Assembly (NCBI GenBank): GCA_021296165.1
Contig: JAGWAW010000032.1
Coordinates: forward strand, 2,427-16,368
Source: Nitrosopumilaceae archaeon
GTDB taxonomy: Archaea; Thermoproteota; Nitrososphaeria; Nitrososphaerales; Nitrosopumilaceae
Length of the DNA stretch: 13,942 bases
Direction: 5' to 3'
The position numbers and the translations under genes were made by a program. The notes beneath the pieces are model-generated. The model had not been told where the DNA came from and did not search any database. It saw only the letters and a list, made by a program, of their open reading frames with translations. This document shows positions 1-5,638 of this stretch, piece by piece; within the stretch, counting starts at the first letter, position 1; every line of letters starts with the position of its first letter.

Positions 1-87
1 ATGCTGCGCAGCAACCCTAGTGGGTGCCAATGCTGCGCAGCAACCCTAGTGGGTGCCAATGCTGCGCAGCAACCCTAGTCGGTGCGG
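1..87. repeat. Three tandem 29-bp repeats with an internal 12-bp palindrome
   Basis: Copies lie at 1-29, 30-58 and 59-87. The first two are identical. The third differs at position 80 and at its last two bases. Each copy contains the perfect palindrome TGCTGCGCAGCA (2-13, 31-42, 60-71). The array starts at the window edge, so more copies may lie to the left. The third copy contains the stop codon (75-77) and last codons of the minus-strand gene at 75-449, which suggests the array grew by duplicating the gene's tail. There are no unique spacers, so it is not a CRISPR array. Confidence 0.9.
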
Positions 88-449
88 CGGTATATCACCT
101 TGAACTCCTCGGCGATCATGTACGAGAGGTTCAGCATGTGCGTGAGGTGGTTCATGGTGGTGCGCGGGAAGCCCAGCTGCCGCAGTATGGTGAGGGCCTT
201 GATGGACGACTGGGGGTTCACCGGCTCCTCATTGCACCACACCCTGAACTGGTCGGTGACGTCCAGCGTAAAGTTCAGCACGAAGATCTCCCAGTCCGCC
301 ACTGGCCCCATCCCGGGCGGAAGCCTAGCGAATATTACGCGCGCCAACTCCCGGAACTCCTCGTGGCGATTTACCAGCAGTACTTCCAGCGCCCTGCCGG
401 ACTTGGGCCCGTCGTACCCCCACTTTGTGAGTATGTTCGTGCTGGACAT
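75..449 (-). CDS. Conserved-looking hypothetical protein, 124 aa
   Basis: I do not recognise the family. The product is a soluble mixed alpha/beta-type protein with no signal peptide or membrane helix. It has a Trp/Tyr-rich start (MSSTNILTKWGYDGPKSG), a central acidic/aromatic part (DWEIFVLNF) and a helical C-terminus ending YRRTD. An in-frame start further upstream (509) exists, but ATG 449 is preferred because a TATA-like ATTTTTTAAG (minus strand, 471-480) is centred about 27 bp upstream, the spacing seen for the other leaderless genes here. Its last codons lie in the third copy of the 29-bp tandem repeat. It is divergent from the Mrp gene at 614. No function is inferred. Confidence 0.75.
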   Translation of the reverse strand: MSSTNILTKWGYDGPKSGRALEVLLVNRHEEFRELARVIFARLPPGMGPVADWEIFVLNFTLDVTDQFRVWCNEEPVNPQSSIKALTILRQLGFPRTTMNHLTHMLNLSYMIAEEFKVIYRRTD

Positions 450-470
450 AACATAACCACGTAATATGGG

Positions 471-480
471 CTTAAAAAAT
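471..480 (-). promoter_or_regulatory. TATA-like box for the 124-aa hypothetical gene
   Basis: The minus strand reads ATTTTTTAAG, centred about 27 bp upstream of ATG 449. This fits an archaeal TATA box driving a leaderless or short-leader transcript. Confidence 0.55.
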
Positions 481-580
481 AGTGCTGTAGGACTGACCTC
501 GGCACCCATACAGCCAGCAGCGCGGCGCTGCGCGCATGGCGCGAGGCAGCAGACACCGGTTCCCGCACCCCGAGGTCTCT

Positions 581-590
581 AATTATAAAT
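581..590 (+). promoter_or_regulatory. TATA-like box for the Mrp ATPase gene
   Basis: AATTATAAAT is centred about 29 bp upstream of ATG 614. It is an AT island in a GC-rich spacer and the only good promoter candidate for the mrp/dephospho-CoA kinase pair. Confidence 0.6.
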
Positions 591-613
591 AACACGCGGG
601 GAGATTCGCCCTC

Positions 614-1708
614 ATGGTTGCGCTGGACAAGGTGTTAGAGCAGCTTAGCACCGTAATAGACCCCGACCTGAAGAAAGACATCGTCTCCATGGGGATGATC
701 AAGGATCTGGAGATGAACGGCGGGGACCTCAAGTTCACCCTGGAGCTCACCACGCCGGCGTGCCCCTTCAACGTGGAGATAGAGGACGACGTCCGGCGGG
801 TCATCGGAGAGATAGATGAGATAGAGAACCTGGACATGAACGTGACCGCCAAGGTCATGGAGGGCCGCTCGCTGGACGAGGACACCGGAATGCAGACGGT
901 CAAGAACATCATAGGCGTGGCCAGCGGAAAGGGCGGCGTTGGCAAGTCCACCGTGTCGCTGAACCTGGCGCTGGCCCTCGCCCAGAGCGGGGCAAAGGTG
1001 GGGTTGCTGGACGCGGACATCTACGGCCCCAGCATTCCGCTCATGCTGGGCATGAAGGACGGGTACATGGAGGTGGAGGACAACAAGCTGCAGCCGGCCA
1101 CATCCAACGGAATAAGGGTGGTCTCCTTTGGGTTCTTCGCCGAGCAGTCCCACCAAGCGGCCATATACCGCGGCCCCATAATATCGGGCATACTGAAGCA
1201 GTTTCTGGTGGACACCAACTGGTCGGATCTGGACTATCTCATAGTGGACCTGCCCCCGGGCACCGGAGACATACCGCTCACCCTGGCCCAGACCATACCC
1301 ATAACCGGCATTCTGGTGGTGACCACCCCCCAGGATGTCGCCAGCAATGTGGCCGTCAAGGCCATCGGCATGTTTGAAAAGCTCAACGTGCCCATCATAG
1401 GCGTGGTGGAGAACATGAGCTCGTTCATCTGCCCCGACTGCTCGTCGATACACCACGTGTTCGGGGAGGGCGGCGCCAAGAATATCGCAGAGCAGTTCAA
1501 CCTGCCCTTTCTGGGCGAGATCCCCCTGAACTCCGGAATAATGTCAGGCTCGGATCGCGGCAGGCCGGTGATGATAACCAGTCCGGACTCGGCGGGCGCT
1601 GTGGCCTTCAGGTCGTCGGCCAAGAACATCGCCGCCCAGTGTAGCATACTGGCCGCCCGGCTGCGCGAGGAGCAGGACGGCGCCGCAGGGAACGCGGATC
1701 AGCCGTGA
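614..1708 (+). CDS. Mrp/NBP35-family Fe-S cluster carrier ATPase with MIP18 (DUF59) domain
   Basis: This cytosolic P-loop ATPase probably carries and delivers iron-sulfur clusters (ApbC/Mrp/NBP35 family); the role is from family knowledge. Residues 1-85 form a MIP18/DUF59 domain containing TTPACP (Cys50). The MinD-like ATPase follows: deviant Walker A SGKGGVGKST (104-113) with its extra signature lysine, DADIYGPS (133-140), and VDLPPGTGD (211-219). CPDC (Cys273, Cys276) is the CxxC pair expected to hold a bridging cluster in the homodimer. The 364-aa length is normal for a DUF59-Mrp fusion. The stop TGA 1706-1708 overlaps the GTG of the next gene (GTGA), so the two are probably translationally coupled. 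Confidence 0.95.
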   Translation: MVALDKVLEQLSTVIDPDLKKDIVSMGMIKDLEMNGGDLKFTLELTTPACPFNVEIEDDVRRVIGEIDEIENLDMNVTAKVMEGRSLDEDTGMQTVKNIIGVASGKGGVGKSTVSLNLALALAQSGAKVGLLDADIYGPSIPLMLGMKDGYMEVEDNKLQPATSNGIRVVSFGFFAEQSHQAAIYRGPIISGILKQFLVDTNWSDLDYLIVDLPPGTGDIPLTLAQTIPITGILVVTTPQDVASNVAVKAIGMFEKLNVPIIGVVENMSSFICPDCSSIHHVFGEGGAKNIAEQFNLPFLGEIPLNSGIMSGSDRGRPVMITSPDSAGAVAFRSSAKNIAAQCSILAARLREEQDGAAGNADQP

Positions 1709-2199
1709 GGCTGCCCGAGAGGCACAGGCATCTGTTCCGGGAGCCGGTCGGGGACCTGATCCCCGAAGGGGAGACCGGTCAGGGGCGCATAGCGGAGATG
1801 GTGGCCGGCGCCCCGGCGGTGGTGACTGTGGGGGACCGCACCACCGAAAAGATGCTGGGATACGGCATACTGCCCGACATACAGATAGTCGACGGCGTGG
1901 AGAGGAGGGCCCGCCGGGCGGCGCCGGGCGGCGCCGTCGAGACCATAACCTGCTCCAACCCCCCGGCGCACATAACCGCGGAGGCCGTGTCAGCCGTCGC
2001 ATCAGCGTACGAGGCGGGCCGGCCCATGCGCATACTGGTGTCCGGCGAGGAGGATCTGCTGCTGGTGCCCGCCCTGGCGCGCGCCCCGGCAGGGGCAATA
2101 CTGATGTACGGCCAGCCGGGAGAGGGACTGGTGGTCGTGAGGGCCGACGAGCGCTCCAGGGAGAAGGCCCGCCGGCTCATGGCCCTGCTGGAGGGATGA
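1705..2199 (+). CDS. GTP-dependent dephospho-CoA kinase (DUF359 family)
   Basis: The protein is predicted to phosphorylate dephospho-CoA with GTP, the last step of archaeal CoA synthesis, replacing the unrelated bacterial CoaE. This function was established for the Thermococcus DUF359 protein. Family motifs are visible in order: TVGDRTT (41-47), PDIQIVD (57-63), NPPAHIT (85-91), SGEEDLLLVPA (113-123) and GQPGEG (136-141). The 164-aa length fits. The start is GTG 1705, overlapping the mrp stop by four bases, and no independent promoter is visible. The stop codon TGA 2197-2199 lies inside the C box of a predicted C/D guide RNA (2190-2252). Confidence 0.88.
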   Translation: MRLPERHRHLFREPVGDLIPEGETGQGRIAEMVAGAPAVVTVGDRTTEKMLGYGILPDIQIVDGVERRARRAAPGGAVETITCSNPPAHITAEAVSAVASAYEAGRPMRILVSGEEDLLLVPALARAPAGAILMYGQPGEGLVVVRADERSREKARRLMALLEG

Positions 2200-2252
2200 T
2201 GAGACGGTGGCTGTATGACAGATGATTAAGACTCACAGCGGAACTGACCTCC
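2190..2252 (+). ncRNA. Candidate box C/D guide RNA overlapping the 3' end of the dephospho-CoA kinase gene
   Basis: All parts of an archaeal C/D sRNA (63 nt) are in order: terminal stem GGAGG (2190-2194) with CCTCC (2248-2252); C box ATGATGA (2196-2202); 12-nt guide (2203-2214); D'-like ATGA (2215-2218); 3-nt spacer; C'-like ATGATTA (2222-2228, one mismatch); 15-nt guide (2229-2243); perfect D box CTGA (2244-2247). The layout forms a canonical kink-turn: stem, 3-nt bulge G-A-U, tandem G-A pairs, a U-U pair and G2201-C2244. By the D+5 rule the D guide would modify the G in target UUCCGCUGUG. I could not identify the target RNA. Confidence 0.6.
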
Positions 2253-2296
2253 CATAGCCGCTCTCCCCGGAGGGCCCGCAGCGGGTCCTTGGTGCC

Positions 2297-2304
2297 CTTA
2301 AATC
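2297..2304 (+). promoter_or_regulatory. TATA-like box for the small HExxH protein
   Basis: CTTAAATC is centred about 26 bp upstream of GTG 2326. It supports that start over longer alternatives. Confidence 0.5.
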
Positions 2305-2325
2305 TCCTGCCCGGCCCATCACACC

Positions 2326-2691
2326 GTGAAGCTTACCCCGGAGCTGAGGCTACACATACTAGAGACGGCGGGCGTGTACGCAGCCCGGTTCGGCATCCCC
2401 GAACCGCGCATACTGATGAGCACCCGGGAGGTGCTGGAGATGCCCAGACACATCACCACCGGGCGGCGGACCACCGCCTACAAGTACTACGGGGTCGCAT
2501 ACACCCAGTACAACATCAGGAAGATGCCCGACGCCGTGGTCCTGGAGGAGACCATAGTGCACGAACTGGTGCACATGAGGTTCCCGTACCTCTCCCACGG
2601 GAGGCGCTTCAATGGTGTGATGCGGCGGGGCCTGGGGGGCGCCAGGTTCAAGCCGTACAGGAAGCGGGGCCTCCTGCCGAAGCGACGCTGA
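2326..2691 (+). CDS. Small SprT/YgjP-like putative zinc metalloprotein (HExxH), 121 aa
   Basis: The protein carries the zincin motif HELVH (His79, Glu80, His83), followed by SHGRRF with His91 as a probable third zinc ligand. HELVH...HGRRF resembles the minimal SprT/YgjP-type metalloprotease core. The C-terminus is very basic (FKPYRKRG...PKRR), which would suit nucleic-acid or ribosome association. There is no signal peptide, so it should be cytosolic. The GTG start at 2326 is chosen from the TATA-like box about 26 bp upstream and from MKLTPELR as a plausible N-terminus. A peptidase activity is inferred from the motif only; the substrate is unknown. Confidence 0.82.
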   Translation: MKLTPELRLHILETAGVYAARFGIPEPRILMSTREVLEMPRHITTGRRTTAYKYYGVAYTQYNIRKMPDAVVLEETIVHELVHMRFPYLSHGRRFNGVMRRGLGGARFKPYRKRGLLPKRR

Positions 2692-2773
2692 GCGCGGCAC
2701 ATACTCAACCCCTTTGATCCCGCGGCTGCCGGCCGCAAAGATTTTTCAACACCGACGCCGGCGCCACACCTGG

Positions 2774-3739
2774 ATGGGCGTCATACGGGTGAGCCAGGTT
2801 ACGGGCAGGTTTTCGATAGTGCAGCCGGGCTTCACGCCCCAGAACGCCCCTGAGCCGCAGGACTCCCCCGTGATGTCCCTGGTGAATCGCAGCGGCATAC
2901 TGCAGAGGATGCACGGAGGGGGTGATGACGGGGACTGGTCGGTGCGGATATTCGAGAGCCGCAGGCCGGCCGTCTCCCGGGATGCGGAGACCATATTCCG
3001 CGACGAGCCGCGCCAGTGCCATCCCTCGTTTGGGTACCACTATATCATGGCGGCCACCCGCCGCTGCGACACCCCATTGGAGGAGTGCCAGCAGTGGTCC
3101 CACATGCTGGTGGCCATACAGGACAGGATCAGGTGGCTGTACGAGCAGACCGGCGTCGGGTACGTTGCGGTCTTCGCCGACATGGAGAGCCACGACGTCC
3201 CTGCGCCGCGCATGCAGATCGCGACGTTCCGGGCCATGCCGCCGGTCATCCTGGATGAGGCACAGGCCAGCGACATAGCCGCCAACGAACGAGGGGTCTG
3301 CACCATATGCCAGATGATCGGCGACGTATCGGAGGGGCAGCGCCTGGTGCTCAGGACGGATAACTTTGTGGCCTTCTGTCCTTGGGCGCCCTCTTGCCCG
3401 TACGAGTTCTGGATAGCTCCCAAGCGCCACTCCACCGGATTCCTGCAGGCCAACCAGAAGGAGCTGGAGGAACTGAGCATGATGCTGCGGGCCACGCTGG
3501 GCGGGATGACGCGCATCCTGGACGGCCCCCCGTTTGGAATAGCGTTTCACCTCTCCCCGGAGCGGAAGAACACCCGCCAAGTCCACTGGCACGTGGAGGT
3601 GTATCCGGCCACCCTGCCGCCCACCTCCCTGGAGAGGGGGTTCGGGGTAGCCGTCAGCGACACGTCGCCGGAGGAGGCCGCCGAGAGGCTCGGTGCTGCG
3701 GGGCGGGACGAGATGGCCGCCATAATGGGCGTGGAGTAG
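2774..3739 (+). CDS. GalT-fold (HIT superfamily) protein, probably catalytically altered
   Basis: The 321-aa protein aligns by eye along the galactose-1-phosphate uridylyltransferase family: VTGRFSIVQPG near the N-terminus, FESRRPAVSRD, GYHYIMAA, CTIC (Cys176, Cys179), then NFVAFCPWAPSCPYEFWIAPKRH and the C-terminal metal-site-like HWHVEVYP (His271, His273), ending SPEEAAERL. The place of the catalytic His-Pro-His-x-Gln reads Ala144-Pro145-Arg146-Met147-Gln148, so the uridylylated histidine appears missing. The first-half zinc cysteines are also absent (TPQNAPEP). ATG 2774 is preferred to a TTG 60 bases upstream because family similarity starts just after it. A weak AT-rich element (2737-2748) lies about 30 bp upstream. 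It may be a pseudoenzyme, or use another chemistry. Confidence 0.8.
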   Translation: MGVIRVSQVTGRFSIVQPGFTPQNAPEPQDSPVMSLVNRSGILQRMHGGGDDGDWSVRIFESRRPAVSRDAETIFRDEPRQCHPSFGYHYIMAATRRCDTPLEECQQWSHMLVAIQDRIRWLYEQTGVGYVAVFADMESHDVPAPRMQIATFRAMPPVILDEAQASDIAANERGVCTICQMIGDVSEGQRLVLRTDNFVAFCPWAPSCPYEFWIAPKRHSTGFLQANQKELEELSMMLRATLGGMTRILDGPPFGIAFHLSPERKNTRQVHWHVEVYPATLPPTSLERGFGVAVSDTSPEEAAERLGAAGRDEMAAIMGVE

Positions 3740-4004
3740 AATCATACGGTACGCATGCCCCCCTGGCTCGCCCTGGAGCGGTGGCCGCACGGCTGGACTA
3801 TATCTTCGCCCAGCCCTAACTGTGGAGTCGCCCAAGGGCTATCCCATTTTCCGCTCATCCCCCAACATAAGATGCCGGCCGTGCCATATTGTGGGAGTCG
3901 CCCAAGGACTATCCCATTTTTCGCCCCGAAACAGATCCCCGTCTCCAAGCTCCTTTACGGTCGCTGCCAGGCGCCGCACATGCTACGGGTCACGCATGGC
4001 AAGG
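3740..4004. other. Non-coding spacer with a direct repeat pair
   Basis: No convincing gene is seen between the GalT-like gene and the promoter of the membrane protein gene. The main content is the imperfect direct repeat pair at 3821-3923. Reading frames crossing it give low-complexity, unfamiliar peptides, and the repeat period of about 70 bases is not a multiple of three. Confidence 0.6.
3821..3923. repeat. Imperfect ~33-bp direct repeat pair, ~70-bp period
   Basis: Copy 1 (3821-3853) and copy 2 (3890-3924) share tgtgg(g)agtcgcccaagg, then (g/a)ctatcccatttt and cgc. They differ by one substitution and two single-base indels. The sequence between and around them is unrelated. The pair lies in a non-coding spacer. 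No third copy was seen in the window. Confidence 0.85.
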
Positions 4005-4012
4005 GGTTTATT
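4005..4012 (+). promoter_or_regulatory. TATA-like box for the membrane protein gene
   Basis: GGTTTATT is centred about 27 bp upstream of ATG 4036 and supports that start over longer in-frame alternatives. Confidence 0.5.
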
Positions 4013-4035
4013 GGGAGAGCATCCCCCGCCGAGGC

Positions 4036-4476
4036 ATGGGCATGGAGCAGTGGATAGCGGCGGCCAGCATGGGCCTCTTTGTCTTGTTCGTCGGCGAGAT
4101 GGCCTCCATATACCACTATATGCTTCAGGCTCCAGAGCACATAGAGGCGGGGATAATATTCGAGCCGGATCCCAAGATACTGCAGTTCATCTCCATAGGG
4201 GCCGCCCCCGGCGCCATAATGGCCGCCGTCTCGTTCATACTCTCCAGAAGGTATGGCTCCCGGCGGGTAGGACTGATGATAGTGGTCGGCGGGGCGGCGC
4301 TGCTGGTAGGCATGTCGTACTGCTATTCGATAACCGATTCTATACACGAGGTGTATGGCACCACCGCCACCGGGCTGGCCCCGCCCCTCTTCATGCTGGT
4401 ATCGGTACCGGTCATGATATTCGGGGTGCTCCTGTTCCGCATCAGGGACCGGAGGCCCAGAAAGGACTATCTGTGA
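4036..4476 (+). CDS. Four-helix integral membrane protein of unknown function
   Basis: I do not recognise the family. The 146-aa product has four hydrophobic segments at about residues 5-24, 48-70, 77-98 and 114-135, separated by a charged loop (QAPEHIEAGIIFEPDP, 31-46) and short basic loops (RRYGSRR). It ends in a basic tail (RIRDRRPRKDYL) that should be cytosolic by the positive-inside rule. ATG 4036 is chosen because a TATA-like element sits at the usual distance. An alternative ATG lies two codons later, and an upstream in-frame ATG at 3889 would add a non-conserved-looking stretch over the repeat region. Its 3' end overlaps the convergent acetyltransferase gene by 10 bp. Confidence 0.78.
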   Translation: MGMEQWIAAASMGLFVLFVGEMASIYHYMLQAPEHIEAGIIFEPDPKILQFISIGAAPGAIMAAVSFILSRRYGSRRVGLMIVVGGAALLVGMSYCYSITDSIHEVYGTTATGLAPPLFMLVSVPVMIFGVLLFRIRDRRPRKDYL

Positions 4477-4895
4477 TCCACACGCATGTGCACACCCCGC
4501 CGCTCAAACCCCATCCGGGTGTAGAACCCCACCAGACCCTCCTCGCAGTCCAGGGTGGTGCGGTAGCAGCCCCGTCTCCGGGCCACATCCAGCAGGTACT
4601 CCACCAGCATGGTCCCGATACGGGCCCCCTGGTGTCCGGCCGAGACGGCCACGTCCTCTATGTGGCCGGCCAGCCCCCCGCCATGGATGAACTTGCGCTC
4701 CACCAGCAGGGCTGCCGTGCCCACCACCCGACTATCATGTATGGCCACGGCCACCACGTGGTTGGGGTTGGCGCGTATCTCTCCGTACGCGCGGCGCACC
4801 GCACCGGGATCCGCCCCGCTGGCGGGTCGGAGGGCGTCCAGCGAATCCAGCAGCCCGCGGTCCAGGTCTTCTGGAGCCAGATCCCGGATTCTCAC
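4467..4895 (-). CDS. GNAT acetyltransferase, glucosamine-6-phosphate N-acetyltransferase (GNA1)-like
   Basis: The 142-aa protein is a single GNAT domain. Its core VERKFIHGGGLAGHIEDVAV (65-84), followed by GCYRTTLDC (109-117) and VGFYTRMGF (122-130), closely resembles eukaryotic GNA1, which acetylates glucosamine-6-phosphate in UDP-GlcNAc synthesis. The acetyl-CoA loop reads QGARIG (89-94), with Arg where QGxGxG usually has Gly. GTG 4895 is preferred because the longer version would run back into the upstream gene with a low-complexity extension. Ten bases separate the upstream stop (4906) from this start, so it is probably co-transcribed with the sugar nucleotidyltransferase. Substrate is inferred, not shown. 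Confidence 0.82.
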   Translation of the reverse strand: MRIRDLAPEDLDRGLLDSLDALRPASGADPGAVRRAYGEIRANPNHVVAVAIHDSRVVGTAALLVERKFIHGGGLAGHIEDVAVSAGHQGARIGTMLVEYLLDVARRRGCYRTTLDCEEGLVGFYTRMGFERRGVHMRVDHR

Positions 4896-4905
4896 GCCGG
4901 GCGCG

Positions 4906-5607
4906 CTAGATGTCCCCAAGCCGCTCCCTGTACTCCCTGCTGGCGTCCATGTACGACGCGTACGTGCCCACATCCCTGAACTCCCCCCGCCCTAGGTGGC
5001 CCAGCACGGTCCTGCCGTCCCCCATGGCGGCCCTTACCACCGCGTCCATCCCCCAAGGCTTGCCGGACGGTATGTACGACATCACTTCCGGCTCCATCAC
5101 GTAGCAGCCCATGTTTATCTGGGACACGGTCTTGGGCTTCTCGCGCCAGGCGACCACCCGCCCGTCGTCGTCGGTGTCTATCACGCCGTATGGGATGGAG
5201 GAGTGGTGTTCGTGCAGTCCGATGGTGATGAACGCCCCGCCCTCCCGGTGCCGGCGGATCATCTCCCGCAGGTCAAAGTCGTACGTCGAGTCCCCATACA
5301 TGCAGACGAACGTGTCCGAGACCATGCCGGCGGCGGTCCCCAGCTGCCCGGCGGTGGCCAGCGGCTTGCGGGATGCCGCATACCGTATGGAGACGCCGAA
5401 CCTCTCGCCATCCCCGAAGTAGTCCTGGATCACCTTTCCCAGGTAGCTTATGCAGAGTATGATGTCACCTATGTCGTTCTCGGCGTTCCATTCTATGATG
5501 TGCTCCAAGAGCGGCTTTTCGCCCAGCGGCAGCATGGGCTTGGGCATGAACATCGTGTAAGGGAGCAGCCGTGTGCCCAGTCCGCCGGCCAGTATCACCG
5601 ACTCCAT
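4906..5607 (-). CDS. Sugar-1-phosphate nucleotidyltransferase
   Basis: This 233-aa cytosolic enzyme should join a sugar-1-phosphate to an NTP, releasing pyrophosphate. It shows the family signature LAGGLGTRLLPYT (6-18) with PKPMLPLGEKPLLEHII (22-38), the substrate-binding PLATAGQLG (82-90) and the metal-binding MYGDSTYDFDL (103-113). There is no C-terminal left-handed beta-helix, so it is the short catalytic form, unlike GlmU. The base and sugar cannot be read from sequence. The GNA1-like gene immediately downstream makes N-acetylglucosamine-1-phosphate a reasonable candidate; glucose- or mannose-1-phosphate is also possible. A TATA-like box overlaps the stop codon of the upstream thiDN gene. 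Confidence 0.92.
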   Translation of the reverse strand: MESVILAGGLGTRLLPYTMFMPKPMLPLGEKPLLEHIIEWNAENDIGDIILCISYLGKVIQDYFGDGERFGVSIRYAASRKPLATAGQLGTAAGMVSDTFVCMYGDSTYDFDLREMIRRHREGGAFITIGLHEHHSSIPYGVIDTDDDGRVVAWREKPKTVSQINMGCYVMEPEVMSYIPSGKPWGMDAVVRAAMGDGRTVLGHLGRGEFRDVGTYASYMDASREYRERLGDI

Positions 5608-5630
5608 GCGCGGCGTATCCGGTACAGGGC

Positions 5631-5638
5631 TATTTAAG
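5631..5638 (-). promoter_or_regulatory. TATA-like box for the nucleotidyltransferase gene, inside the end of thiDN
   Basis: The minus strand reads CTTAAATA, centred about 27 bp upstream of ATG 5607. The thiDN stop TAA (5634-5636) lies inside it, so promoter and upstream gene end share bases. Confidence 0.6.

Noticed and set aside
1..87. CRISPR array
   Set aside because: The 29-bp units are directly abutting with no unique spacers, and no cas genes are present.
3889..4035. N-terminal extension of the membrane protein from ATG 3889
   Set aside because: It crosses a non-coding repeat copy and a TATA-like box, and the added residues look unstructured. ATG 4036 fits the promoter spacing.
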